Shown: positions 44,824 to 53,263, counted from the first letter of the stretch. The stretch: DNA of 64,000 bases from JAAELZ01 sp965223465 (GCA_965223465.1 OZ245025.1:62001-126000); one strand, 5' to 3'. Numbers and translations are program-made. The notes: generated by a model from the sequence alone, not told the origin.

Positions 44824-45267
44824 TAGGACGTTTCGACAGCCCGAGAAGTTCTATGAGTTCTTAGATACGGCAACAATAAAAAAACCTGCGGACTATTAAA
44901 AGTCCAAGCTACCAGTTTTAAAGTAACAGCCAAGAGTTTTTCTTGGTAACTTGACTTGTTCAAGCGCGCTGGTTGCAAAGCGTAAATAGCAAGCATTTTT
45001 CTGATTTTCGTATAAATGCACAATACAAGATTGTTGGGTTATTCGTCCTTTATCCTGGGTAGTATGCGTTGGTGTCGGTGCATCAGTAGCAGATGAGCCA
45101 AGCGTGGCGACGGATATATTAAGTTAGTGCTTAGGAAGCTAAGAAATTACAAAATATATAATAATAATGATAGGCGCGATGGAGTCTATTGAAATATTAG
45201 CTTAAATTTGGTAGTATTTAGTTCTTGTGTTGGAGGCCCAGTCTGGCCTAAATTGCTAATATATATG

Positions 45268-45287
45268 AATAAATATGCATATTTATT
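45268..45287. promoter_or_regulatory. 20-base perfect palindrome, candidate IclR operator
   Basis: AATAAATATGCATATTTATT is identical to its reverse complement, 108 bases upstream of the first operon gene. Its ATGCAT core recurs in the palindrome upstream of the IclR gene. Confidence 0.5.
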
Positions 45288-45304
45288 AAGTTATGCAAAT
45301 GAAA

Positions 45305-45318
45305 ACCAAATATTTGGT
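45305..45318. promoter_or_regulatory. 14-base palindrome, candidate operator
   Basis: ACCAAATATTTGGT is a perfect palindrome 77 bases before the MBL-gene start. A half-site ACCAAAT also lies upstream of the IclR gene. Confidence 0.45.
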
Positions 45319-45394
45319 GCGCACACTATTAAACGCACGATTATTTAATTATAAATAACGTAATTAGTAAAATTCAATAAAATAGGATATTTAC

Positions 45395-46357
45395 ATGAGT
45401 AAAAATTTTGCCTCTACCGCTGATGTAGAAGAAAAGATCATTAGTTTCAGCCAGCTTAGTAAGCACGCCTGGGCATTTACTGCCGAAGGCGATCCAAATA
45501 CAGGTATTATTATTGGCGATGACTCGGTGATGGTAATTGATGCGACTGCAACGCCGGTGATGGCGCAGGACGTTATCGCCAAGGTGCGTGAAATTACCGA
45601 TAAACCAATCAAATACGTTGTTTTGTCGCATTATCACGCGGTCCGTGTGCTTGGCGCTTCGGGATATAAAGATGAAGGCCTAGAGCAGGTGATTGCCAGC
45701 CAGGATACGTATGACTTAATCGTTGAACGCGGTCAGCAGGATATGGATTCTGAAATTGGCCGGTTTCCCAGGCTGTTTAATGCGGTGGAAAGCATTCCTG
45801 GCCTGACCTGGCCAACCCTGACTTTCCAAGGTGAAATGACGCTTTGGTTGGGCAAATTGGAAGTAAAAATCATGCAGCTTGGTCGTGGTCATACCAAGGG
45901 TGATACCGTCGTCTGGCTTCCGGGCGAGAAGGTTTTGTTTTCCGGTGATTTGGTGGAATATGAAGCTGCTTGCTACACCGGTGATGCTTATTTAGCAGAT
46001 TGGCCCCAGACTTTAGATAATTTAGAAGCGCTAGGGCCTGACAAAGTTGTGCCTGGCCGTGGGCCCGCATTAGAGACGCCTGAGCAAGTCAAAGAGGGCC
46101 TCGATTACACTCGGAGTTTCGTTACGACACTGTATGCCAGCGCTCAGGAAGCGGTCAAAGAGGGCATGAACTTAAAGAGTACAATGATGCATGTGCGCAA
46201 GCATATGGACCCAAAATTCAGTGATGTCTTTATCTACGAGCATTGCCTGCCATTTGACGTCAACCGCGCTTTTGACGAAGCTTCTGGTATCAAAGATCCA
46301 CAAATTTGGACAGCTGAGCGCGATCAGGAAATGTGGCACGGATTGCAAACTGATTAA
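45395..46357 (+). CDS. MBL-fold protein with altered metal site, aromatic cluster
   Basis: A 320-residue metallo-beta-lactamase-fold protein. The usual HxHxDH motif reads HYHAVR (H79, H81, then V83 and R84 instead of Asp-His). H166 in GRGHTKGD and D185 in SGD are kept. The usual PGHG is PGRG (R222). In classical members V83, R84 and R222 would be site-2 metal ligands, so only the site-1 ligands remain. It is therefore probably mononuclear, or not a hydrolase of the standard type. It is the first gene of the catabolic run, 24 bases before the FAD hydroxylase gene. Its reaction is unknown; a ring-fission product or thioester intermediate is a possible substrate. Confidence 0.85.
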   Translation: MSKNFASTADVEEKIISFSQLSKHAWAFTAEGDPNTGIIIGDDSVMVIDATATPVMAQDVIAKVREITDKPIKYVVLSHYHAVRVLGASGYKDEGLEQVIASQDTYDLIVERGQQDMDSEIGRFPRLFNAVESIPGLTWPTLTFQGEMTLWLGKLEVKIMQLGRGHTKGDTVVWLPGEKVLFSGDLVEYEAACYTGDAYLADWPQTLDNLEALGPDKVVPGRGPALETPEQVKEGLDYTRSFVTTLYASAQEAVKEGMNLKSTMMHVRKHMDPKFSDVFIYEHCLPFDVNRAFDEASGIKDPQIWTAERDQEMWHGLQTD

Positions 46358-46381
46358 CGAATAAATTTAGGAGAATTATTG

Positions 46382-48070
46382 ATGTTTTTAACTTATACCA
46401 ACCCAGTCTATGATTACGTTAGATCTCCAGATCAAGGGATAGCAGATCAAGAAGACGCTGTTCCGGCTCATCATCCGCTGGTCGTTATTGGCGCTGGTCC
46501 TGTCGGCATGGCAGCCGCAATTGATGCAGGCCAATACGGTATTAAAACCCTGATCCTTGACGAAGATAACACGGTAAGTGTTGGTTCCCGTGCTGTATGT
46601 TACTCAAAACGGGCGCTGGAAGTGATGGATCGCCTGGGTTGCGCGCAACCAATGATAGACAAAGGTGTCACCTGGCAAGTGGGCAAGATATTTTTTCGCG
46701 ATGAACTGGTCAGACAATTTGATCTGCTCGAAGAAGAGGGTCACAAAATTCCTGCATTTATTAATTTGCAACAGTACTATCTGGAAGAGTACATGGTGAA
46801 AAGGATGCAGGAAGTTGATGAGATTGAGGTACGCTGGAAAAATCGAGTCGCTAAAGTCGATGCCCATGATGATATCGTTACATTGACCATCGATACACCT
46901 GATGGCAGTTATAAAATCACCTGCGATTGGGTCATCGTTGCCGATGGTGCCAATAGCCCGATCCGGGAGCAATTAGGTTTGGAAAGCGTTGGACAATGGT
47001 TTCAGGATCGGTTTTTAATTGCCGATGTGGTGATGGAAGCCGGATTTCCACCCGAGCGCTGGTTCTCTTTTGATCCGTCATATCATCCCGGACAATCAAC
47101 CCTATTACATAGACAGTCCGATAATGTTTGGCGTCTCGATTTTCAGCTTGGCTGGGATGCGGATCCGGAAGAAGAGAAAAAACCCGAAAATGTTATTCCC
47201 CGGGTTAAGGCCATGCTGGGAGAAGATACAGAGTTTGAGCTTGAATGGTGTAGCGTGTATACCTTTCGCTGCCGCCGTATGGAAAATTTTCGTCACGGTA
47301 GGGTATTGTTTGTGGGCGATGCGGCGCATCAGGTTTCCCCTTTTGGTGCACGCGGTGCCAATTCCGGTGTACAGGATACCGATAATTTAATCTGGAAGTT
47401 GAAACTGGTGATGGAAGGTAAGGCGCCGGATAAACTGCTGGATTCTTATTCCGAGGAGCAAGTTTTCGCTGCAAGGGAAAACATTCTCAACTCGACCCGC
47501 TCGACTGATTTCATTACGCCCAAATCAGATATTTCTCGAGTATTTCGTGATTCAGTATTGGAATTATCCAGTGATAAGAATCTCACATTTGCCCAGGCGC
47601 TCATTAATTCTGGGCGTCTTTCAGATCCGTCATTTCTAACTGAGTCGGGGTTGAATACACCAGATGAAGATAGCTTCGAGGGCAATATGGTTCCCGGTGC
47701 GGTGATGGATGACGCGCCCGTCGAAGACCAGAATGGCGAGCAATGGCTGATCAATTGCGCGGGTGGTCAATTCACGGCATTATATTTTGTCGATAATGCT
47801 GAAATTATAGATGACAAAATGGTTTCTGAGCTTAAGGCCTTGGGTGATGCAGCGATACCGGTTGAGACCATTGTTGTGGCAAGGTCAGGTATAGCAGCCG
47901 GTGAATTACGCACCTTGCTGGATAGCCAGGGCCTCGCTGCTAAGCGTTACGATGGTCAGCCTGGTACGACATACCTTATTCGACCTGACCAACATATTGC
48001 TGCTCGGTGGCGCGCATTTGATGCCGATAAATTGACCGCTGCGGTTAAGCTCGCTACTTGCAACGTATAG
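46382..48070 (+). CDS. FAD-dependent aromatic hydroxylase (PheA/MhpA type)
   Basis: A 562-residue class A flavoprotein monooxygenase. The dinucleotide fold has GAGPVG at residues 37-42, the DG motif is in VIVADGANSPIR (D188), and GD is in VLFVGDAAHQVSPFGARGAN (about 312). A C-terminal thioredoxin-like domain (about 450-560) is typical of phenol and 3-hydroxyphenylpropionate hydroxylases. The ATG at 46382 is preferred over the TTG just before it, because AGGAG lies eight bases upstream. It should hydroxylate a phenolic acid ortho or para using NAD(P)H and O2. The substrate is unproven; a hydroxylated phenylacetate or homogentisate fits the neighbours. Confidence 0.92.
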   Translation: MFLTYTNPVYDYVRSPDQGIADQEDAVPAHHPLVVIGAGPVGMAAAIDAGQYGIKTLILDEDNTVSVGSRAVCYSKRALEVMDRLGCAQPMIDKGVTWQVGKIFFRDELVRQFDLLEEEGHKIPAFINLQQYYLEEYMVKRMQEVDEIEVRWKNRVAKVDAHDDIVTLTIDTPDGSYKITCDWVIVADGANSPIREQLGLESVGQWFQDRFLIADVVMEAGFPPERWFSFDPSYHPGQSTLLHRQSDNVWRLDFQLGWDADPEEEKKPENVIPRVKAMLGEDTEFELEWCSVYTFRCRRMENFRHGRVLFVGDAAHQVSPFGARGANSGVQDTDNLIWKLKLVMEGKAPDKLLDSYSEEQVFAARENILNSTRSTDFITPKSDISRVFRDSVLELSSDKNLTFAQALINSGRLSDPSFLTESGLNTPDEDSFEGNMVPGAVMDDAPVEDQNGEQWLINCAGGQFTALYFVDNAEIIDDKMVSELKALGDAAIPVETIVVARSGIAAGELRTLLDSQGLAAKRYDGQPGTTYLIRPDQHIAARWRAFDADKLTAAVKLATCNV

Positions 48071-48081
48071 AGGAACAGATT

Positions 48082-48312
48082 ATGTCACTGACTAAAAACC
48101 TAAATATTCACCAACCGAATAAACGATATTTTAAACCTTATCAGGCTGGCGACGACTTTTATGAGGCCTTGATCGACACACATCGTGATTTATCCAATGA
48201 AGACAGCGCCAAAGTCAACGCCAAGCTGGTGTTATTATTAGCAAATCATATAGGTGATTTGGATGTGCTACGAGAGGCAATGAAAATTGCACGCGAAAAT
48301 ACCGAAAAGTGA
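48082..48312 (+). CDS. DUF2783 small protein
   Basis: A 76-residue acidic protein starting MSLTKNLNIH, with AGGA nine bases upstream; an earlier in-frame Met has no ribosome site and overlaps the hydroxylase gene. The pattern DDFYEALIDTHRDLSNEDSA and LVLLLANHIGDLDVLREAM matches DUF2783. That family is found next to FAD hydroxylases and ring-cleavage genes. It may be a partner or stability subunit of the hydroxylase; no catalytic residues are evident. Confidence 0.8.
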   Translation: MSLTKNLNIHQPNKRYFKPYQAGDDFYEALIDTHRDLSNEDSAKVNAKLVLLLANHIGDLDVLREAMKIARENTEK

Positions 48313-48386
48313 AATGCAACACATTTTGCAGCAGACTTTAATTACTTGGTGTCATTAACATATGACACCTCACAGGAGGAGATAAA

Positions 48387-48929
48387 ATGAAATTAGACCA
48401 AATTCATCATGTGGCGTACCGTTGCAATGATGCCAAAGAGACCGTGCAATGGTATAACAAGAATCTGAAGATGGATTTTGTCTTGGCAATTGCAGAAGAC
48501 CAAGTACCTTCCACGCATGAGCCAGATCCATACATGCATATTTTTCTTGATGCGGGTAATAATAATATTCTCGCGTTTTTCGAACTGCCTACCAAACCCC
48601 AAATGGGTAAGGATCCGAACACACCAGAGTGGGTTCAACATATTGCTTTCAAGGTAAAAGACCGAGAAACATTACTGGAGTACAAAGCGCATTTAGAGTC
48701 CAATGGAATTGAGGTGATCGGCGTTACTAATCACTCTATTTTTCATTCCATTTATTTTTTCGATCCGAACGGTCATCGCCTGGAGTTGGCATGTCCAGAT
48801 CCACAAGAAGTAAGTAAGTTAGAAAAACTGGATGAGGTGAAATGGGATATGCTCGAAGAATGGTCGAAAACCAAAAAAGCACCTAAACACGCTGCATGGC
48901 TGCATGAATCTGAATTCAGCGAAGGATAG
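48387..48929 (+). CDS. VOC-superfamily metalloenzyme (ring-cleavage or glyoxalase-like)
   Basis: A 180-residue vicinal-oxygen-chelate protein with two beta-alpha-beta-beta-beta modules. Likely metal ligands are H8 (QIHHVAYR), E66 (AFFEL), H85 (VQHIAF) and E133 (HRLELA). This gives either a glyoxalase I-like four-ligand site or, with one Glu unused, the 2-His-1-Glu site of extradiol dioxygenases. A C-terminal tail of about 40 residues (LEEWSKTKKAPKHAAWLHE) is not part of the basic fold. A good GGAGGAG ribosome site precedes it. In this setting it may act on the hydroxylated ring or on its fission product. Confidence 0.85.
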   Translation: MKLDQIHHVAYRCNDAKETVQWYNKNLKMDFVLAIAEDQVPSTHEPDPYMHIFLDAGNNNILAFFELPTKPQMGKDPNTPEWVQHIAFKVKDRETLLEYKAHLESNGIEVIGVTNHSIFHSIYFFDPNGHRLELACPDPQEVSKLEKLDEVKWDMLEEWSKTKKAPKHAAWLHESEFSEG

Positions 48930-49064
48930 ACGTTTTTAATTCGCCCGGTTTTTGTATTTTTCGACCTAATGGCCTGTAGCGCTGATAAATGTCTATCATT
49001 ATTTAGATGATCAGACCCGCCATGCCAACATAATGGTTTAATAAAAGAACCTGGAGGTAGTGAA

Positions 49065-49613
49065 ATGATTATATTTGTCGGAGGGCTCCCCGGGGCCGGA
49101 AAGTCATCTGTATCAAAAAAACTTGCCGATAGGTTTGGCTATTACTATTACGATATAGATGAAATTAAAAAGGTGGTGTTCCGGGAAGACCCTGATTTTG
49201 AACGCAATATGGCGCAAGGAATACCCTTTAAGGACGAAACCAGACAAAAAGTATTTGAACGCGTGGTTGAAGATTTTAAGCGGATGCGCGAGTCGCATGA
49301 GCACATGGTTGTAGATGAGACTTTACATAAAAGGGAGCTACGACACGTGCTGTTCGATGGCGCAAAAAAATATTTCAAGCACTATTTTGTTATTTGGGTC
49401 GAAGTGGATGAAGCGATTGTCAAGCAGCGGTTTGCCAGCAAGGTACGCGAAGGGCACATACTAAAAGACCCGATGAAAATGCATCTGGGATTTAAACGTG
49501 AGTTCGAACCTTTTCAAAAAAGTAGTATCCGGTGCCTAAATAATACCAGTCTGGACGATACCGTGGATGACCTGGTCGAGCTGTTCCAGCAAGTCAGACA
49601 ACTCAGTGTTTAG
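49065..49613 (+). CDS. P-loop kinase-like protein (AAA_33 type)
   Basis: A 182-residue single-domain nucleotide-binding protein. Walker A GLPGAGKSS is at residues 7-15, a Walker B-like VVDET is near residue 85, and a lid with arginines follows (QRFASKVREGHI). It resembles shikimate-, gluconate- and zeta-toxin-like kinases, without a clear substrate. It sits inside the catabolic run, 135 bases after the VOC gene and 123 before fumarylacetoacetase. It might be an unrelated insertion or phosphorylate a pathway compound. Confidence 0.75.
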   Translation: MIIFVGGLPGAGKSSVSKKLADRFGYYYYDIDEIKKVVFREDPDFERNMAQGIPFKDETRQKVFERVVEDFKRMRESHEHMVVDETLHKRELRHVLFDGAKKYFKHYFVIWVEVDEAIVKQRFASKVREGHILKDPMKMHLGFKREFEPFQKSSIRCLNNTSLDDTVDDLVELFQQVRQLSV

Positions 49614-49736
49614 AGGTAGTTGTTTTAAGTAAATAGCTTCCCGCTTTCCGTGGTCGACGCTATATTCTGTGGCGGTAAAAGACAGGTAGGCTAAGGACCC
49701 GTACGATACATCTAATTCAGTTAACAAAGCATAAAT

Positions 49737-51050
49737 ATGAAAACCAATGAAACGCACGATCCTCAGTTAAAAAGCTGGATCAAATCCGCCAATGATGGCA
49801 ACACCGATTTCCCGATACAGAATTTACCCTTCGCTGTTTTTCGTCGTAGCGGAAGCCAGGAAAGTTACCGTGGTGGCGTAGCGATCGGCGATCAAATTGT
49901 TGATTTAGCTGAGGTTGCGCGTCGGGAGCTGTTTTCAGGTGAGAGCGCCAAAGCGGCTAAAGCCTGTTCGGAATCTACGCTCAACACTTTTATGTCAATG
50001 GGTGTTGATTCATGGTCAGCTTTAAGACACGCATTATCACAGGGTTTACGTGAAGGTGCCAACCTGCAAAATGAACTGGCGTCTTGTCTGGTGCGACAGA
50101 CGGAGGCCGAATACGCAGTACCAGCGCATATCGGTGACTATACTGATTTTTATACTTCAATCTATCATGCTACCAATATCGGTAAGCTATTCCGCCCCGA
50201 TAACCCGCTGATGCCAAACTATCAATGGATTCCCATCGGCTATCACGGTCGCAGTTCCTCAATTGCAGTGTCGGGAATCGATTTTCATCGACCGAAGGGG
50301 CAAACCAAAGCGCTAGACCAGGAAGAACCCGAGTTTGGTCCCTGCAAAAGGCTGGATTATGAGATGGAAGTGGGTATATTTATCGGTTGCGGTAATACAT
50401 TGGGCCAGGCAGTGAGTATTGATGATGCCGATAATCATGTATTTGGTTTGTGCTTGCTGAACGACTGGTCGGCTCGAGATATTCAAGCTTGGGAATATCA
50501 GCCATTGGGCCCGTTTTTATCGAAAAATTTCATCTCGTCTATTTCGCCCTGGATTGTCACCACCGAAGCGCTGGCACCTTATCGCAGCACTTGGAGTCGG
50601 CCTGAAGATCACCCGCAGCCTCTGACATACCTCGAATCTAAAAGTAACCGGGAGTCCGGCGGGTACGACATCCAGCTGGAAGTGCTGATAGAAACGGATC
50701 AAATGCGCCGAAACAAGCGAGCACCATCGCGCTTATCTTTAAGTAACTTCAACCACTCCTACTGGACGGTGGCGCAGATGCTGGCACATCACACCGTCAA
50801 TGGGTGCAATTTAAAAGCAGGCGATTTTTTGGGGAGCGGAACCATGTCCGGGCCTGAGGCCGAGGCAGCAGGCGCACTGATTGAACTGACCAAAGGTGGG
50901 AAAGAACCCATTACACTGGAAAATGGAGAACAGCGCACATTTTTAGAAGATGGCGACGCCATTATTATGCGTGGATGGGCAGAAAACCAGCATGCGGTCA
51001 AAATCGGTTTTGGCGAAGTAGTCAGCACCGTATTACCCGCTGTTGCCTGA
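49737..51050 (+). CDS. fahA: fumarylacetoacetase
   Basis: A 437-residue hydrolase that splits fumarylacetoacetate into fumarate and acetoacetate, the last step of the homogentisate pathway. An SH3-like N-terminal domain (about residues 15-115) precedes the FAH fold. The latter has the metal-binding DYTDFYTSIYHATNIG (catalytic His in YHATN), GYHGRSSS, DYEMEVG, and LLNDWSARDIQAWEYQPLGPF. It is 14 bases before maiA, so the two form an operon. Confidence 0.96.
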   Translation: MKTNETHDPQLKSWIKSANDGNTDFPIQNLPFAVFRRSGSQESYRGGVAIGDQIVDLAEVARRELFSGESAKAAKACSESTLNTFMSMGVDSWSALRHALSQGLREGANLQNELASCLVRQTEAEYAVPAHIGDYTDFYTSIYHATNIGKLFRPDNPLMPNYQWIPIGYHGRSSSIAVSGIDFHRPKGQTKALDQEEPEFGPCKRLDYEMEVGIFIGCGNTLGQAVSIDDADNHVFGLCLLNDWSARDIQAWEYQPLGPFLSKNFISSISPWIVTTEALAPYRSTWSRPEDHPQPLTYLESKSNRESGGYDIQLEVLIETDQMRRNKRAPSRLSLSNFNHSYWTVAQMLAHHTVNGCNLKAGDFLGSGTMSGPEAEAAGALIELTKGGKEPITLENGEQRTFLEDGDAIIMRGWAENQHAVKIGFGEVVSTVLPAVA

Positions 51051-51064
51051 CCCAAGTGCGTGCA

Positions 51065-51706
51065 ATGAAACTCTACGATTACTTTCGATCATCAGCCGCA
51101 TATCGGGTGCGGATTGCATTGAATATTAAGGGATTGAGTTATACGCAAATACCCGTCAATCTGGTCAAGGGTGAGCAAAGCGAAAGCGAAAATTTAAATC
51201 GTAACCCACAGGGACTGGTGCCGACATTGGTTGTAGATGATGGGGCCAAACTGACGCAATCGCTGGCGATTTGCGAATTCCTCAACGAAACTTATCCACA
51301 ACCCGCGTTACTACCGGATGAGCCGCTTGCCAGGGCCAGAGTGCGCGCTATGGCGCAGTTAGTCGCTTGTGATATTCACCCGGTGAATAACCTGCGCATC
51401 CTGAACTATCTTACTCAGACGTTAGATATAAACGAGGAGGAGAAGCTTACCTGGTATAGACACTGGATAGCCGCTGGTTTTTCCGCGCTGGAAGCTTTGT
51501 TACAGGAAGATCAAACCGGGCAATTTTGTCATGGTGATACGCCCAGTCTAGCTGATGTGTGTCTGATTCCGCAGGTATACAACGCGCGTAGATTTGAACT
51601 AGATTTGCAGCCCTATCCGGAGATACACCGAATTGAAAAGGCCTGTTTAGAAATGCCAGCATTTGATCGCACGCGACCCGAATTGCAAGCAGACGTGAGC
51701 GCCTGA
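51065..51706 (+). CDS. maiA: maleylacetoacetate isomerase (zeta-class GST)
   Basis: A 213-residue glutathione-dependent isomerase that turns maleylacetoacetate into fumarylacetoacetate. It starts MKLYDYFRSSAAYRVRIAL; the SSAAYR motif (residues 9-14) is the zeta-class active site. Then come NPQGLVPTLV and SLAICEFLNE for glutathione binding, and NLRILNYL in the helical domain. Longer upstream frames overlap fahA and lack meaning. It supports a true homogentisate/gentisate-type pathway. Confidence 0.96.
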   Translation: MKLYDYFRSSAAYRVRIALNIKGLSYTQIPVNLVKGEQSESENLNRNPQGLVPTLVVDDGAKLTQSLAICEFLNETYPQPALLPDEPLARARVRAMAQLVACDIHPVNNLRILNYLTQTLDINEEEKLTWYRHWIAAGFSALEALLQEDQTGQFCHGDTPSLADVCLIPQVYNARRFELDLQPYPEIHRIEKACLEMPAFDRTRPELQADVSA

Positions 51707-51772
51707 TGGGGGTAGTCTTTGTCTGCCCGCTTTGTCAGATAGCAGATATCTAATAACCATCGGAATATCAAT

Positions 51773-51991
51773 ATGCTCCATATATTAACGAAACAATTCC
51801 GACGAGTACGCACTGCAATAATTCTAAGTATCGTATTTTTTTTGTTGATTGCTATTGTTAGCACAATTCTAGTAGCTATTTTTGATATCGATGTATTAGA
51901 AAGAATTATGACTGAAGTTGGTATGGCCATTGTTTTTGGTGTTGCATATTTAATTTCACCAATGGTTCTTAGATATTTTGAGGAGTGGTAA
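51773..51991 (+). CDS. small membrane protein, unknown, with in-frame continuation
   Basis: A 72-residue protein with two hydrophobic segments (TAIILSIVFFLLIAIVSTILVAIF and VGMAIVFGVAYLISPMVL) and a basic N-terminus. After its TAA stop the same frame continues for 27 codons with protein-like sequence (SKGEFTGDAKLTKYPESYVK) to a TAG near 52079. It may thus be a truncated larger gene, or two remnants. No family recognised. Confidence 0.45.
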   Translation: MLHILTKQFRRVRTAIILSIVFFLLIAIVSTILVAIFDIDVLERIMTEVGMAIVFGVAYLISPMVLRYFEEW

Positions 51992-52121
51992 TCTAAAGGT
52001 GAGTTCACCGGTGATGCTAAACTGACTAAGTACCCAGAAAGCTACGTTAAGAAGTTCGAAGCAGTAGGTGGGATATAGGGATAGAAGGAGATCTAGAGAT
52101 ATTTGTTCTAATATTCCCCTT

Positions 52122-53207
52122 CTATTTCTCTTTGCTCTTGGCAATAACCCCTCGACGTACCTGATCGCGTTCCATCGATTCAAACAAGGCTTTGAAATTG
52201 CCTTCTCCAAAGCCCTCGTCTTGCTTGCGTTCAATAAATTCAAAGAACACCGGGCCCAGCAAAGTTTCGGAAAAAATCTGTAATAGCAATCGTGGTTCAT
52301 CATCTGCTGTAGATCCATCCAGCAAAATGCCACGCGATTGAAGCTCCTTAACTGGCTCGCCATGGCCTGGCAAACGTTCGTCAAGCATTTCATAGTAGGT
52401 ATCGGGTGGCGCGGTCATAAACGGCAGCCCATTGGCTTTAAGCTTATCCCAGCTTGCTAGCAGATTATCGCAACTCAGCGCAATATGTTGGATACCTTCA
52501 CCGTTAAATTGCATCAGGAACTCTTCAATTTGCCCCGTGCCCGCGGAGGCCTCTTCGTTTAATGGAATACGAATCTTGCCATCCGGTGCGGTCATCGCTT
52601 TAGAGGTCAGACCAGTATATTCCCCCTTGATATCAAAGAAACGTAGCTCTTGGAAATTAAACAATTTTTCGTAGTATTCAGCCCAATACTGCATACGGCC
52701 GCGATACACGTTGTGGGTTAGATGATCAATGGTGTGGAACCCACAGCCCACCGGGTGTGCCTCGACGCCTTCGATAAATTTAAAATCAATATCGTAGATG
52801 GAAGCACCATCTTCATATCGATCAATCAGGTAAATCGGCGCGCTACCAATGCCCTTAATTGCAGGTAGACGTAATTCCATCGGTCCAGTGGGGATGTCGA
52901 TGGGTTGCGCGCCCAGTTCCAATGCGCGGTTATAGGCAAGATGGGCATCTTTCACGCGAAAGCCCATACCACAAGCGGCTGGCCCGTGCTCCTCTGCAAA
53001 GTATGCTGCCAGGCTGCCCGGCTCTTTGTTGTGTATGAAATTAATATTGCCTTGTCTATATAGATCAACATCTTTTGAGCGATGCATGGCGACTTTGGTA
53101 AACCCCATCATTTTAAAAATGGGCTCGATGACACCCGCTTCAGGTGAGGCGAACTCTACAAATTCAAACCCCTGTAGGTTCATGGGGTTTTCAAATAAAT
53201 CAGTCAT
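52122..53207 (-). CDS. hpd: 4-hydroxyphenylpyruvate dioxygenase
   Basis: A 361-residue Fe(II) dioxygenase that converts 4-hydroxyphenylpyruvate, from tyrosine, to homogentisate. The iron ligands are H162 (DHLTHNV), H241 (IQHIAL) and E323 (FFEFIER). The C-terminal gate helix GFGEGNFKALFES is typical. A TAGGAG ribosome site precedes the ATG. It converges with fahA-maiA and supplies the pathway substrate. It has its own promoter on the opposite strand. Confidence 0.97.
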   Translation of the reverse strand: MTDLFENPMNLQGFEFVEFASPEAGVIEPIFKMMGFTKVAMHRSKDVDLYRQGNINFIHNKEPGSLAAYFAEEHGPAACGMGFRVKDAHLAYNRALELGAQPIDIPTGPMELRLPAIKGIGSAPIYLIDRYEDGASIYDIDFKFIEGVEAHPVGCGFHTIDHLTHNVYRGRMQYWAEYYEKLFNFQELRFFDIKGEYTGLTSKAMTAPDGKIRIPLNEEASAGTGQIEEFLMQFNGEGIQHIALSCDNLLASWDKLKANGLPFMTAPPDTYYEMLDERLPGHGEPVKELQSRGILLDGSTADDEPRLLLQIFSETLLGPVFFEFIERKQDEGFGEGNFKALFESMERDQVRRGVIAKSKEK

Positions 53208-53233
53208 GGTTTTCTCCTAAGTTGATAGAAATT

Positions 53234-53263
53234 GAGTTTGTTTCGGAAAAGCGAACAAAACTC
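53234..53263. promoter_or_regulatory. inverted repeat in the hpd upstream region
   Basis: Twelve-base arms (GAGTTTGTTTCG and CGAACAAAACTC) match at ten of twelve positions around a six-base spacer. The repeat lies 27-56 bases before the hpd start. It could be an operator or a leader hairpin. The rest of the 282-base gap to 53489 shows no feature. Confidence 0.45.

Larger units (their letters stand above)
44824..45394 (+). promoter_or_regulatory. 571-base regulatory gap before the catabolic operon
   Basis: No supported gene. The last 160 bases carry several inverted repeats: AGGCC/GGCCT at 45234-45249, a 20-base palindrome at 45268-45287, a 14-base palindrome at 45305-45318, and TTATTTA/TAAATAA at 45341-45358. 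The first half has no recognisable feature apart from a GGACT/AGTCC hairpin at 44889-44904. Confidence 0.55.

Noticed and set aside
44661..45023. 120-codon leftward frame across the IclR 3' end
   Set aside because: Overlaps a confident gene on the other strand and has no protein-like pattern outside the overlap.
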